The position numbers and the translations under genes are program-made. A stretch of DNA of 64,000 nt from positions 62,001 to 126,000 of the forward strand of contig NZ_JBHLUH010000012.1 in NCBI RefSeq assembly GCF_042433955.1, written 5' to 3'. This DNA is from Phytohabitans kaempferiae. GTDB lineage: Bacteria; Actinomycetota; Actinomycetes; Mycobacteriales; Micromonosporaceae. Each line of letters starts with the position of its first letter. Positions within the stretch are counted from its first letter, which is position 1. Shown here in pieces: positions 9,224-18,316 of the stretch. A model generated the notes under the pieces. That model was not told where the DNA came from, searched no databases, and saw only the letters and a list, made by a program, of their open reading frames with translations.

Positions 9224-11734
9224 TCAGGATGCGCCGTCGGCGCGGAGGGGGAAGACCTGCGCCTGCGCGGAGTCGAGCAGTGAACGCAGCACCGCCACGA
9301 TCTTGTCGGCCGGCATGGGCTTGAAGAAGTGGTAGCCCTGCGCGGCGCTGCACCCCAGAGCGGCCAGTGCGGCGCGCTGGTCGGCGGTCTCGACGCCCTC
9401 GGCCACCACGCGCAGGCCCAGGCGGTGGCCCAGGTCGACGGTGGCGTTGACGATCGCGGCGGAGATCGGGGCGTCGGCCATCGTACGGACGAAGGAACGG
9501 TCGATCTTGACTTCGTGGACCGGGATGCGGGTCAGGAACGTGAACGACGAGTAGCCCGTGCCGAAGTCGTCGACCGACAGCTGGACGCCCAGGTCGCGGA
9601 GGGCGCTGAGCACCTCGTCGATGACCTCCAGCTCGCTGAGCACGACCGTCTCGGTGATCTCGAGGACCAGCCGGCGAGGCGGGACGCGGTGGCGGCGGAG
9701 CAGCTCGGCGATGTCGGCCGGCAGGTGGGGATCAAGCAAACTACGGGGCGAAAGATTGACCGAGATCGGCACGTCGAGGCCCTCGCGGGACCACTCGGCG
9801 GCGACGGTGAGCGCCTTGTCTACGACGTACCTGGTGAAGGGGGCGAGCAGGTCGCTGCCCTCGACCGAGCGCACGAAGTCGACCGGGCTGAGCGAACCGC
9901 GCCGGGGGTGGCGCCAGCGGATCAGCGCCTCGACGCCGGTCGGCGCGCCGGTGTCGAGGTCGACCGCGGGCTGGAGGGCGAGCACGAGCTGGTCGTCGAC
10001 GGCCAGCGCCTCGCGCAGCTCCGCGAGCAGGGCCAGCCGGTCGGTGCTCGCCTCGTCCTTGGCGCTGTCGTACCAGGCGACGCTGCCGCCGCCCTCCTTT
10101 GCCTGGTACATCGCGTTTTCCGCACGCCGGACCAGCTCGGCCACGTCAGCGGAGCCGGCCGGCGCCACGACCACGCCCACCGATGCCTCGACCGACATCA
10201 CCACGCCGGCCACCTCGGTCGGCGTGGCCAGGTGCTCGACCAGCGCGCGGGCCCGGCGCAGTGCCTGCGGCATCGGCGACGAGCGGTCGCCGTCGGGCGT
10301 CTCGAGGTCGGTCACCAGCAGCGCGAACTCGTCGCCGTCGAAGCGGGCCAGCAGCTCACCGGGCTCGGTCAGCGCGGTAAGCCGGGCCGCGATCGCCTGG
10401 AGCAGCTCGTCGCCGGCGGCGTGGCCGAGCGTGTCGTTGACCTCCTTGAACCGGTCGACGTCGAGCAGCAGCAGCGCCACCGGCACCTCGCGCACGACAC
10501 GCCGCAGCGCCGCGTCCCCCTTGAGCAGGAACGCGGCGCGATTGGGAAGCTGGGTCAGCGGATCGTGCACCGCCTCGTACGCGGAGCGGTCGGTCAGCGC
10601 CTTGAGCGCCTGGTGCGTGGTGGCGTCGTGCAGCGCGGTGGCGAGCGCGTCGGCATAGGCGGAGAGCGCCATCCGCTCCCGCTCGCCCGGCTCCAGCGCG
10701 CGAGGGAACCGCACCCGCAGGAGGCCCACCGGGCTGCCGGCGACCCGCAGGGGCACCAGGCCCGGATCGTCGCCGAGCGTCTCCGGCAGCGGCTCGGACA
10801 CGTCGGCCTCGCTGACCGTCCCCGAGGCGTCGCCGGTGTAGCGGCGGCGCTTGCCGTCGGGGCGCACGACATCGATTTCGACCGCCTCGGCACCGAAGAT
10901 CGACAGCGCGCCGCTGACGCCCGCGGTGGCGACGATGCGCTCGTCGAGCTGGCTCAGCTCGCGAGTGGCGTGGGCGAACGCCGACCACAGCCGGCGCTCC
11001 TCGTCGGCCCGGAGGCGGTGACCGTAGGTCTGCTGGAGCAACCACAGCGCCGGCGGCAGCAGCAGGAGCCAGCGCAGGTCACGCTCGATCATGCTGACCA
11101 CCAGGAGGCCGACAAGTATGTTGCCGACGAACATCAACAGCTTCGCGCGCAGCGCGCGCAGGAACAGCCCACCTGCCGGCCGGGCGTGCCGCACCGACAG
11201 CGTCAGCGCCGCGAGCCATCCGGTGACCAGGAGGTAGGCCAACGAGCCGAGCGCCAGTGCCCCCGCGAGGGCCGGCGTGAGCCGCGCGTCGAACGGGTCG
11301 GCGACCGCCCGCGTGGCGACCGCGCCGACCGCCACGGCGACGGTGAGCGAGCCGGCCACATGGAGGATCTCCAGCGGCGAGCGCCGGTCGGTGAAGAACG
11401 TGAGCAGGATCCACGCGACGAGTGCGCCGGCGAACGTGGCGGCGGGCAGCCACTCGGCGGGCGCCAGGTAGAGCCCGACGATGAAGGCGGCTTCGCCCCA
11501 TGTGACGCTCACCGCACCGGCCCCGACCCGGAAGCGAAGCCGGGCGAGCTGGCAGAGCGCCATGACCCCCGCGGCGATGCCGGCGCGGGCGAGTGGCGAC
11601 AGGTCGCCGGCGCTCGGCACATCGACCGGGATCAGCAGGCCGGCGATGGCCGCCGGCAGCGCGATGGCGAGGACGACGATGTGGAGCGCCCGGATCCGGC
11701 GCGGCGCGGCAGCGGTCGCACGCTGGGCTGTCAC
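9224..11734 (-). CDS. Membrane diguanylate cyclase/phosphodiesterase (GGDEF-EAL)
   Basis: This protein (836 aa from the GTG at 11734) makes or breaks cyclic di-GMP. The first ~230 residues hold about 8 membrane helices. A GAF-like sensor region follows, then GGDEF (about 395-560) with LTQLPNRAAFL, DVDRFKEVNDTLGH and the signature loop ARFDGDEFALL. The signature is DGDEF rather than GGDEF, so cyclase activity is uncertain. The EAL domain (about 575-820) looks complete: GVEALIRWRHP, NLSPRS, LEITETVV, DDFGTGYSS, KIDRSFV and AEGVET. AGGGG spaced 6 bases before 11734 supports this start. The alternative GTG at 11776 adds 14 residues and has no ribosome-binding site. Confidence 0.88.
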   Translation of the reverse strand: MTAQRATAAAPRRIRALHIVVLAIALPAAIAGLLIPVDVPSAGDLSPLARAGIAAGVMALCQLARLRFRVGAGAVSVTWGEAAFIVGLYLAPAEWLPAATFAGALVAWILLTFFTDRRSPLEILHVAGSLTVAVAVGAVATRAVADPFDARLTPALAGALALGSLAYLLVTGWLAALTLSVRHARPAGGLFLRALRAKLLMFVGNILVGLLVVSMIERDLRWLLLLPPALWLLQQTYGHRLRADEERRLWSAFAHATRELSQLDERIVATAGVSGALSIFGAEAVEIDVVRPDGKRRRYTGDASGTVSEADVSEPLPETLGDDPGLVPLRVAGSPVGLLRVRFPRALEPGERERMALSAYADALATALHDATTHQALKALTDRSAYEAVHDPLTQLPNRAAFLLKGDAALRRVVREVPVALLLLDVDRFKEVNDTLGHAAGDELLQAIAARLTALTEPGELLARFDGDEFALLVTDLETPDGDRSSPMPQALRRARALVEHLATPTEVAGVVMSVEASVGVVVAPAGSADVAELVRRAENAMYQAKEGGGSVAWYDSAKDEASTDRLALLAELREALAVDDQLVLALQPAVDLDTGAPTGVEALIRWRHPRRGSLSPVDFVRSVEGSDLLAPFTRYVVDKALTVAAEWSREGLDVPISVNLSPRSLLDPHLPADIAELLRRHRVPPRRLVLEITETVVLSELEVIDEVLSALRDLGVQLSVDDFGTGYSSFTFLTRIPVHEVKIDRSFVRTMADAPISAAIVNATVDLGHRLGLRVVAEGVETADQRAALAALGCSAAQGYHFFKPMPADKIVAVLRSLLDSAQAQVFPLRADGAS

Positions 11735-11980
11735 GGGTAACCCCTGCCCGACGGCGACAAATCTGCCCGATTGCACCCCAAAGGGGGGAAACCGTGGCGA
11801 ATGTGCATCGGCGCCCCCTTCAGCCCGCAGCCCGGGGACAATGGCCCCCCGGCGAGGCTAAGCCAAACCGGTTTGCGGCAACAGGGGGCGCCGGGTCGGT
11901 TTCGCCATCAACTGCCAACGCACGCCGATGACGACGGCCGATCCGGCTCGAGGGAGCGCTCTACGCCCCCTATAACACGA

Positions 11981-12226
11981 TCAGGCGCGGTCCGCGCGAT
12001 CTGTCGGATCTTGGACAGTCTCGGCTGGCTCGGCCGATGGACCCTCCGGCGCCTGACCCGGAAACCGCCCGGGGAGGCGGCGCAGCCGCCGGTTCATGTT
12101 GCGAATCAGGAGCACCGTCGCGATCGCCAGGAGCACGATGATAAACAGCCCCATCGGCCCGGCCAGGCCGCCGGAGCGGGTGTCGCCGAAGTTGTTCTGC
12201 GCGAGCACCTGAGCAGCCGTCAGCAT
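11981..12226 (-). CDS. Small single-pass membrane protein downstream of mca
   Basis: This 81-aa protein has one hydrophobic helix (GPMGLFIIVLLAIATVLLIR, about residues 24-43). A basic stretch (NMNRRLRRLPGRFPG) and an acidic, Pro-rich C-terminal tail follow. It starts 24 bp after the mca stop on the same strand. I recall a similar small membrane protein next to mca in mycobacteria, so this is probably a conserved two-gene unit. The function is unknown. The basic residues after the helix suggest a cytoplasmic C-terminus. Confidence 0.75.
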   Translation of the reverse strand: MLTAAQVLAQNNFGDTRSGGLAGPMGLFIIVLLAIATVLLIRNMNRRLRRLPGRFPGQAPEGPSAEPAETVQDPTDRADRA

Positions 12227-12249
12227 CACTCCACCGTACGCCCGCCTGA

Positions 12250-13125
12250 TCAGGCCGCCACGCGGACCCCGGCGAAGAGATCCGTCTCCGGCTTCGGGGT
12301 CTCCACGTGCGACTTGACCAGCTCGTAGTCTTCGGTCGGCCAGATCCGCTGCTGGACCTCGATCGGCGCGCGAAACCACGACCCGTCGGGGTCGACCTGC
12401 GTGGCGTGCGCCCGCAGCGCGTCGTCGCGGACCGGGAAGAACTCGGCGCACTCGACCCGCGTGGTGACCCGGTGTCCCTTGTCGGTGCCGTCGTCGATCC
12501 AGTGGTCGAGCATCTCCTTGTACGGCGAGTCGAGGCCGGCGGCCACCATGCCCTCGTGCAGCGCCTGGAACTTCGCCCGGGTGAACGAGTGGTGGTAGTA
12601 GAGCTTCTGCGGCTGCCACGGCTCGCCCAGCTCCGGAAACTGCTCCGGGTCGCCGGCCGCCTCGAACGCCACCACGCTGATCCGGTGGCACATGATGTGG
12701 TCGGGGTGCGGGTAGCCGCCCTCCTCGTCGTACGTCAGCACGACGTGCGGGCGGAACTCGCGCATGAGCTGCACCAGCGGCCCGGCCGCGGCCTGCGGGT
12801 CCTGGAGGGCGAAGCATCCGTCGGGCAGCGGCGGCAGCGGGTCGCCCTCGGGCAGGCCGGAGTCGACGAAGCCGAGCCACGCCTGGTCGACGCCGAGGAT
12901 CGCGCGGGCCGCCGCCATCTCGGCGCGGCGGATCTCCGCGATGTTTTCCCACACGTCGGGACGGTCCATCTTCGGGTTGAGCACACTGCCGCGCTCGCCA
13001 CCGGTGCACGTCGCGACCAGCACCTGCACGCCCTCGGACGCGTACTTCGCCATCGTGGCGGCGCCCTTGCTGGACTCGTCGTCAGGATGGGCGTGCACCG
13101 CCATCAGGCGAAGCTGCTCTGCCAC
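12250..13125 (-). CDS. mca: Mycothiol S-conjugate amidase
   Basis: Mca (291 aa) cleaves mycothiol S-conjugates of electrophiles and antibiotics into glucosaminyl-inositol and an N-acetylcysteine conjugate (mercapturic acid) for export. The LmbE/PIG-L fold is clear: the zinc-binding AVHAHPDDESS near the N-terminus (His and the catalytic Asp), TCTGGERG, and LTYDEEGGYPHPDHIMCHR with the third zinc His. LDHWIDDGTDKGHRVTTRV and the long C-terminal part separate Mca from MshB, which is also in this window. The start is a GTG with GGGGGAG six bases upstream. It is divergent from the DUF4307 gene. Confidence 0.93.
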   Translation of the reverse strand: MAEQLRLMAVHAHPDDESSKGAATMAKYASEGVQVLVATCTGGERGSVLNPKMDRPDVWENIAEIRRAEMAAARAILGVDQAWLGFVDSGLPEGDPLPPLPDGCFALQDPQAAAGPLVQLMREFRPHVVLTYDEEGGYPHPDHIMCHRISVVAFEAAGDPEQFPELGEPWQPQKLYYHHSFTRAKFQALHEGMVAAGLDSPYKEMLDHWIDDGTDKGHRVTTRVECAEFFPVRDDALRAHATQVDPDGSWFRAPIEVQQRIWPTEDYELVKSHVETPKPETDLFAGVRVAA

Positions 13126-13182
13126 TGGAACTCCCCCGGGACCTGCCGGAACCCTGTGGAGTGCCGGCTGCGAAGATGGTCA

Positions 13183-13214
13183 TTGACACGGACTCAGCCA
13201 TTCTGGCCGATACC
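13183..13214 (+). promoter_or_regulatory. Possible promoter for the DUF4307 gene
   Basis: A perfect TTGACA hexamer lies at 13183-13188. The best -10 candidate is GATACC near 13209-13214, at a long 20-bp spacing. It sits upstream of the GTG start at 13245 and inside the divergent mca intergenic region. The -35 match is strong and the -10 match is weak. Confidence 0.35.
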
Positions 13215-13244
13215 TCCGACAACAACCGCAGGAGACCGCACACG

Positions 13245-13676
13245 GTGACCGAGACGCACGCCACAACAGACGCGGGCAGGCCCGTGTTCCCGCCCGGGCG
13301 GTACGGCCGCCGGCGGGAGCAGCGACGCCGCCGCCCGTGGCTGGTCGCGCTGCTGCTCGCGGTGGTCGTGGCCGCCGGCGCCGCGCTCTCCGTGCGTCTC
13401 TACCGGCAGTACGGCGACCCGGCATACGACGGGCAGGTCCTGAGTTATACCGACATCACCGACACGCAGGTGGTGGTCGAGTTCCGGGTGACCGTGCCGG
13501 AGGGCGGCGAGGCGATCTGCGTGATCAGGGCCCGCTCGCGTGACGGAGCGGAGGTGGGCAAGGCGGAGGTACACGTCGATGCCCCGCCCGGCGAATCGCA
13601 TCCGGTGATGACATATCGGCTGGTGACCACCGCTCGCCCGATAAATGGGGAACTGGTCCGCTGCCGAGCCGCGTAA
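13245..13676 (+). CDS. DUF4307 single-pass membrane protein
   Basis: This 143-aa protein has a basic cytoplasmic N-terminus (RRREQRRRRP), one membrane helix (WLVALLLAVVVAAGAAL) and a ~95-residue extracytoplasmic beta-rich domain. That layout is typical of actinobacterial DUF4307 proteins found near mca and greA. The function is unknown. The GTG at 13245 is chosen because AGGAGA lies nine bases upstream. The in-frame ATG at 13161 would place the start inside the likely promoter. Confidence 0.8.
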   Translation: MTETHATTDAGRPVFPPGRYGRRREQRRRRPWLVALLLAVVVAAGAALSVRLYRQYGDPAYDGQVLSYTDITDTQVVVEFRVTVPEGGEAICVIRARSRDGAEVGKAEVHVDAPPGESHPVMTYRLVTTARPINGELVRCRAA

Positions 13677-13823
13677 CGATATAACGGGGCGCGACAACAG
13701 AACGCGGCAACAGGGCGCGGTTCGAAGCCGACAAAAAAACTTGGCTAATTCTCAAGGTGTCGCGCGCTGGTAAGTTAGTAGTTCTACCTTGTTCGCCCAT
13801 TAGCCCTACGGAGGAGATCGTCT

Positions 13824-14324
13824 GTGTCCAGCACCGACCGCGAGGCGCCTGCCACCTGGCTGTCTCAGGACGCGTACGACCGCCTGCAGGCCGAGCTCAA
13901 CGAGCTGATCGCGGCCCGTCCGGCGATGGCTGCCGAGATCAATGCTCGGCGAGAAGAGGGCGACCTGCGAGAAAACGGGGGCTATCACGCCGCCCGTGAG
14001 GAGCAGGGTAAAGCCGAGATGCGCATCCGCCAGCTCCAGGAGCTGCTGCGCACCGCACAGGTGGGCGAGGCGCCAAAGGCCGACAAGGTGGCCCCCGGCA
14101 CCGTTGTCACGATCCACTTTGACGACGACACCGACGACACCGAGACGTTCCTGCTCGGTTCGCGTGAGATCTCCGCGACCACCGACCTGACCGTCTACAG
14201 TCCCGAGTCCGCGCTCGGCCAGGCGATCCTGGGCGCCGGCGCCGGGCAGACGGTCACCTACACCGCGCCCAGCGGCGCGGACATCAAGGTCACCGTGGTC
14301 AGGTTCGAGCCCTACGGCGCTTAG
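13824..14324 (+). CDS. greA: Transcription elongation factor GreA
   Basis: GreA (166 aa) binds the RNA polymerase secondary channel and stimulates cleavage of the backtracked transcript. The N-terminal coiled coil carries the conserved tip acids in INARREEGDLRENGGYHAAREEQG. The C-terminal FKBP-like domain includes YSPESALGQAILGAGAGQTVTY. The length is normal. The GTG start has GGAGGA about nine bases upstream. An unusually AT-rich stretch at 13731-13775 precedes it and probably holds the promoter, but I cannot choose hexamers with confidence. A long hairpin follows the stop. Confidence 0.95.
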   Translation: MSSTDREAPATWLSQDAYDRLQAELNELIAARPAMAAEINARREEGDLRENGGYHAAREEQGKAEMRIRQLQELLRTAQVGEAPKADKVAPGTVVTIHFDDDTDDTETFLLGSREISATTDLTVYSPESALGQAILGAGAGQTVTYTAPSGADIKVTVVRFEPYGA

Positions 14325-14335
14325 GGCCGCTCCAT

Positions 14336-14376
14336 AAGGGCCTGGGCCGGCCTGCGGCGGGCCCAGGCTGGCCCTT
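14336..14376. terminator. Bidirectional terminator-like hairpin between greA and ilvA
   Basis: AAGGG (14336-14340) and CCTGGGCC (14341-14348) pair with GGCCCAGG (14360-14367) and CCCTT (14372-14376), leaving an 11-base loop and a small bulge. It lies between two convergent stops. The outer A-rich and T-rich ends would give a short U run on either strand. Confidence 0.7.
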
Positions 14377-14387
14377 GTGAACAGGCG

Positions 14388-15605
14388 CTAGGCGACCGGA
14401 AAGCGCACCGTGTAGCCCCTGGCCCGCAGCGCGCCGATCAGCTTGTCGGAGTGCTCCGGGCCGCGGGTCTCCACGGACAGCGCGATCTCCACTTCACCGA
14501 GCCGCAGCCGCGGGTTGTGGCGCGTGTGCAGCACATCCACGACGTTGGCCCGCTGCTCGGCGATCTGCGCCAGCAGCGCGGCCAGCTCGCCGGGCTGGTC
14601 GCCGCAGCGCACGGTGAAGCGAAGGTAGCGACCCGCCGCCGCGAGCCCGTGCTCGATCAGCCGCAGGAGCAGCAGCGGGTCGATGTTGCCGCCGGAGAGC
14701 ACCGCCACGGCCGGCGGCTCCGCCTTGATCGCGCCCGACATCAGCGCCGCCACGCCCACCGCGCCGGCCGGCTCGACCACCTGCTTGCCGCGCTCCAGCA
14801 GCATCAGCAGCGCCCGCGAGATGTCTTCCTCGGTCACCGTCACCACGTCGTCGACAAGCTTGCTGACGTGCTCGAACGTGATGTCGCCCGGGCAGCCCAC
14901 CGCGATGCCGTCGGCGATCGTGGAGAGCTGCGGCAGCCGCACCGGGGCGCCCGCCTCCAGCGAGGGCGGGTACGCGGCGGCGCCCGCCGCCTGCACGCCC
15001 ACGATCCGGATGTCGGGCTTGAGCGCCTTGGCGGCCACCGCGATGCCGGAGAGCAGCCCGCCGCCGCCCAGCCCGGTCACGATGGTGGCCACGTCGGGGC
15101 ACTGTTCCAGGATCTCCAGCGCCACCGTGCCCTGCCCCGCGATCACGTCCGCGTGGTCGAAGGGGTGGATCAGCACCGCCCCGGTCCGCTCGGCGAACTC
15201 GCGCGCCGCGTCCAGCGCTTCGTCCACTGTGCCGCCGGCGAACTCGATGCGCGCCCCGTACCCCTTGGTGGCCGAGACCTTCGGGATGGGCGCGTTCATC
15301 GGCATGAAGACGGTCGACGTGGCGCCGAGCAGCCCGGCGGCGAGCGCCACTCCCTGGGCGTGGTTGCCGGCGCTGGCCGCGACCACGCCACGCGCCCGCT
15401 CCTCGGGCGAGAGGCGGGCGATCCGCACGTACGCGCCGCGGACCTTGTACGAGCCCGCCCGCTGGAGGTTTTCGCACTTGAGCCACACCGGACCGTCAAG
15501 CGCCGCGCTGAGCGGGCGGGACGGCTCCAGCGGCGTGACCCGCACGACGCCACCGAGCAGTTCACGCGCCGCCCGGACGTCCTCGAGCGTCAGGAGCTCA
15601 CTCAT
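14388..15605 (-). CDS. ilvA: Threonine ammonia-lyase
   Basis: This PLP enzyme (405 aa) deaminates threonine to 2-oxobutanoate, the first step toward isoleucine. The PLP-lysine region reads RAGSYKVRGAY. The phosphate-binding loop is GLGGGGLLSG, and ASAGNHAQGVALAAGLLG is the usual substrate loop. A single C-terminal ACT-like domain (about 320-405) suggests the short catabolic or actinobacterial type rather than the two-ACT E. coli IlvA. The start is the ATG at 15605 with GAGGAC just upstream. That site lies inside a sequence repeated before pdtaR. A start at 15704 would translate the repeat. Confidence 0.9.
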   Translation of the reverse strand: MSELLTLEDVRAARELLGGVVRVTPLEPSRPLSAALDGPVWLKCENLQRAGSYKVRGAYVRIARLSPEERARGVVAASAGNHAQGVALAAGLLGATSTVFMPMNAPIPKVSATKGYGARIEFAGGTVDEALDAAREFAERTGAVLIHPFDHADVIAGQGTVALEILEQCPDVATIVTGLGGGGLLSGIAVAAKALKPDIRIVGVQAAGAAAYPPSLEAGAPVRLPQLSTIADGIAVGCPGDITFEHVSKLVDDVVTVTEEDISRALLMLLERGKQVVEPAGAVGVAALMSGAIKAEPPAVAVLSGGNIDPLLLLRLIEHGLAAAGRYLRFTVRCGDQPGELAALLAQIAEQRANVVDVLHTRHNPRLRLGEVEIALSVETRGPEHSDKLIGALRARGYTVRFPVA

Positions 15606-15685
15606 GACCCGTCCTCGCTTCGCTGCGGGCGGCCATGAGGCTTCAAACACGCCGTGCCTGATGATTCCTCGCTGCGCTCGGTCAT
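15603..15685 (-). repeat. Start-linked repeat upstream of ilvA
   Basis: Read on the minus strand, this gap contains GAAGCCTCATGGCCGCCCGC, then AGCGAAGCGAGGACGG just before the ATGAG start of ilvA. Before pdtaR (51760-51791) the same order occurs with few changes. It also contains ATGACCGAGCGCAGCGAGG, a relative of the ATGAGCGAGCGAAGCGAG seen at 51709. The repeat supplies the ribosome-binding site. Confidence 0.6.
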
Positions 15686-17085
15686 TACTCGATCGTCGCA
15701 CCACCGGTCGGCTGCCCCACGCGGGGCCAGGTGGGGGCGTGCCGCTGCCACGGCGCCCCGATCTCGAACTGCCCCGCCACGGCCAGCAGCAACAGCTCCG
15801 AACCGGGCGGCCCGACCAGTTGCACCGTCAGCGGCAGCCCGTCGGGACGCAGCCCCACCGGCACGACCAGGGCGGGGAGCCCGGCGACGTTCCACGGCGC
15901 GGCGTACGGCGCGTACCGGATGCTGGTCGTGATGTTGGCCCGCCACGAGCGGCGCGACCAGCCCTCGGCGCGCGGCGGCGGGCCCGCCAGCGCGGGCGTG
16001 AGCATCAGGTCGACGCCGTGGTCGGTGAAGAAGTCGATCGACCGCTCGCGCCAGGTCTCGCGGTCGGCCTCCCGGACGTACCCCCGACGCAGTGCCCAGG
16101 CGCCGAGCGTGATGTGCCGGCGGGAGCGGGGCTGGAGCGAGGCGCGTTCGAGGCCGGCGACCTCGGCGTCCCGGCACGCGGCGGCGAACCAGGTGGCGAG
16201 GCCGCGCATCCCGAGCGCGGGCGGGTAGACCGGCTCGGCGGCCACCGCGTTGTGCCCCGCCGCGACCAGCAGCCGCGAGGCGACCGCCACCGCCTCCCGG
16301 TTGGGCTTGTCGAGGCGTACCCCGAGCACCGGCGACCGCAGCGAGACGGCGACCTTGAGGCGCCGCGGCTCGACAAGCTTCTCCGGCCGGCGGCCGGCGA
16401 GCACCGCCAGCCCCACCGCCGCGTCGGCGACGGTGGTGGCGAGGATGCCGTGCTCGGCCATGCCGTACCAGTCGTCGGCACCGATGCCGGAGGGCACCAC
16501 GCCGCGCCCCGGCTTGATCCCGACCAGGCCGCAGCAGGCCGCCGGGATGCGTATCGAGCCGAGGCCGTCGTTGGCGTGCGCGAAAGGCACGAGGCCCGCG
16601 GCGACCGCGGCCGCCGCGCCACCTGAGGAGCCACCGGGGGTACGGTCGGTGCGCCACGGGTTGCGCGTGGTGCCCGACTCGTCGTCGGTCATCGCCCACA
16701 GCCCCAGTTCGGGCATGCGGGTCACGCCGATCACGACCGCGCCGGCACCGCGCAGCCGCCGCACCACCTCGTGGTCATCCTCGGCGACCGGCCCGCGGGC
16801 GGCGGCCGAGCCGTTCCAGGTGGGCAGGCCGGCGACCGCGGTGTTCTCCTTGACCGCCACCGGCACGCCAGCCAGCGGCAGGCCGGCCAGGTCGTCAAGC
16901 TCGTCGACCTTCTCCGCCTCGACGATCGCCTCGCCGCCGCGGACCACGCGGAACGCGGTCAGCGCCGAGTCGGCGGCCGAGAGGTGATCGAGGTGGTCGG
17001 CCACGACCTGCGTCGCCGAGGTGTCTCCGCGGCGTACGGCACGCGCGATCTGCTTCGCCGTCGCACCGACCCACGTCTGTTGCAC
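15685..17085 (-). CDS. Amidase signature family protein
   Basis: This 466-aa amidohydrolase has the Ser-cisSer-Lys triad of the family. The Lys is in VPVAVKENTAV, the cis-Ser in the Gly/Ser-rich TPGGSSGGAAAAVA segment, and the nucleophile Ser in GLGSIRIPAACCGLVGIKP. The motif reads NDGLGSIRIP where many members have SDxGGS. The substrate cannot be read from sequence. It is not accompanied by gatB or gatC, so it is probably not a tRNA amidotransferase subunit. The GTG at 17085 is preceded by AGGGGAGGGG, a strong site. The longer frame to 17208 lacks one. Confidence 0.85.
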   Translation of the reverse strand: MQQTWVGATAKQIARAVRRGDTSATQVVADHLDHLSAADSALTAFRVVRGGEAIVEAEKVDELDDLAGLPLAGVPVAVKENTAVAGLPTWNGSAAARGPVAEDDHEVVRRLRGAGAVVIGVTRMPELGLWAMTDDESGTTRNPWRTDRTPGGSSGGAAAAVAAGLVPFAHANDGLGSIRIPAACCGLVGIKPGRGVVPSGIGADDWYGMAEHGILATTVADAAVGLAVLAGRRPEKLVEPRRLKVAVSLRSPVLGVRLDKPNREAVAVASRLLVAAGHNAVAAEPVYPPALGMRGLATWFAAACRDAEVAGLERASLQPRSRRHITLGAWALRRGYVREADRETWRERSIDFFTDHGVDLMLTPALAGPPPRAEGWSRRSWRANITTSIRYAPYAAPWNVAGLPALVVPVGLRPDGLPLTVQLVGPPGSELLLLAVAGQFEIGAPWQRHAPTWPRVGQPTGGATIE

Positions 17086-17119
17086 AGCCCCTCCCCTGGG
17101 TGCGCAGAAAAGCGGAACC

Positions 17120-18259
17120 CTAGCCGAGTGCCCGTTCCAGATCCGCGAGCAGATCGTCGGCCGTCTCGATGCCGACAGACAGTCGCACGAGATCCGCGGG
17201 TACTTCAAGCGGCGAGCCGGCAGCGCTCGCGTGTGTCATCCGGCCGGGGTGCTCGATCAGCGACTCGACTCCGCCGAGTGACTCCGCGAGCACGAAGAGG
17301 CGTGCCCGGTTGCAGATCTCGACCGCGTGCTCCTCGCCGCCGGCCGCGGTGAACGACACCATCCCGCCGAACCGCCGCATCTGCTTCGCCGCCGTCTCGT
17401 GGCCGGGGTGCTCGGGCAGGCCCGGGTAGTAGACCCGGCCGACCTTGGGGTGACTGCTCAGGTACGCGGCGATCCGCTCGGCGTTGTCGCAGTGCCGGTC
17501 CATGCGTACGCCCAGCGTGCGGACCCCGCGCAGGGTCAGCCAGGCGTCGAAGGGGCCGTTGATCGCGCCCATCGCGTTCTGGTGGTACGCCAGCTCGTCG
17601 CCGAGCCCCGGGTCGACCACGACCAGCGCGCCCCCGACCACGTCGGAGTGCCCGCCGACGTACTTGGTGGTCGAGTGCACCACCACGTCGGCACCGAGCC
17701 CGATCGGCTGCTGGAGGTACGGCGAGGCGAACGTGTTGTCGACCACCAGCCGGGCGCCGTGCTCGCGGGCCAGCCCGGCGAGGGCGGCGATGTCGGCGAT
17801 GTTGAGCAGCGGGTTCGTGGGCGTCTCGACCCAGATGACCTTGGTGTGGTCGGTGATCGCGGCCCGTACGGCGTCGACGTCGGAGATCCGGGCCGCCGTC
17901 CAACTCAGCCCCCAGCGCTCGGCCACCTTGGCGACCAGCCGGTACGTGCCGCCGTACGCGTCGTCGGGGATGACCACGTGGTCGCCGGGGCGGCACACCG
18001 TGCGCAGCAGTGTGTCCTCCGCCGCCAGCCCCGAGGCGAACGCCAGGCCCCGCCGCCCGCCCTCAAGCGCCGCCAGGCACTCCTGGAGCGCGTCGCGGGT
18101 CGGGTTGCCCGAGCGGGCGTACTCGTACCCCTGGCGGGGTGACCCGACCGCGTCCTGCGCGTAGGTGCTGGTCTGGAAGATGGGCGGTATCACCGCGCCC
18201 GTCCGCCCCTCCGGCTCTTGACCGGCGTGGATGGCGAGCGTCTCGAACCCGTACGTCAT
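17120..18259 (-). CDS. metB: Cystathionine gamma-synthase (or gamma-lyase)
   Basis: This Cys/Met-metabolism PLP enzyme has 379 aa. The Schiff-base Lys is in VHSTTKYVGGHSD, with the family signatures YEYARSGNPTRDALQE, FASGLAAEDTLL and SLGGVESLIEHPGRMTHA. Cystathionine gamma-synthases and gamma-lyases are hard to separate by motifs. Mycobacterial MetB has the same neighbourhood (greA, mca), which supports transsulfuration or methionine synthesis. The start is the ATG at 18259. The in-frame extension to 18289 is possible. Confidence 0.88.
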   Translation of the reverse strand: MTYGFETLAIHAGQEPEGRTGAVIPPIFQTSTYAQDAVGSPRQGYEYARSGNPTRDALQECLAALEGGRRGLAFASGLAAEDTLLRTVCRPGDHVVIPDDAYGGTYRLVAKVAERWGLSWTAARISDVDAVRAAITDHTKVIWVETPTNPLLNIADIAALAGLAREHGARLVVDNTFASPYLQQPIGLGADVVVHSTTKYVGGHSDVVGGALVVVDPGLGDELAYHQNAMGAINGPFDAWLTLRGVRTLGVRMDRHCDNAERIAAYLSSHPKVGRVYYPGLPEHPGHETAAKQMRRFGGMVSFTAAGGEEHAVEICNRARLFVLAESLGGVESLIEHPGRMTHASAAGSPLEVPADLVRLSVGIETADDLLADLERALG

Positions 18260-18316
18260 TGTGCCGAGGCTAGTCGCTGGGCCGCCCACCTCGTGTGGGA
18301 CGCGCTAGCACGAAGC

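Noticed and set aside
11735..11980. A c-di-AMP or c-di-GMP riboswitch before the GGDEF-EAL gene
   Set aside because: The GGGGAAACC-like words are on the wrong strand or lack the rest of the known consensus.
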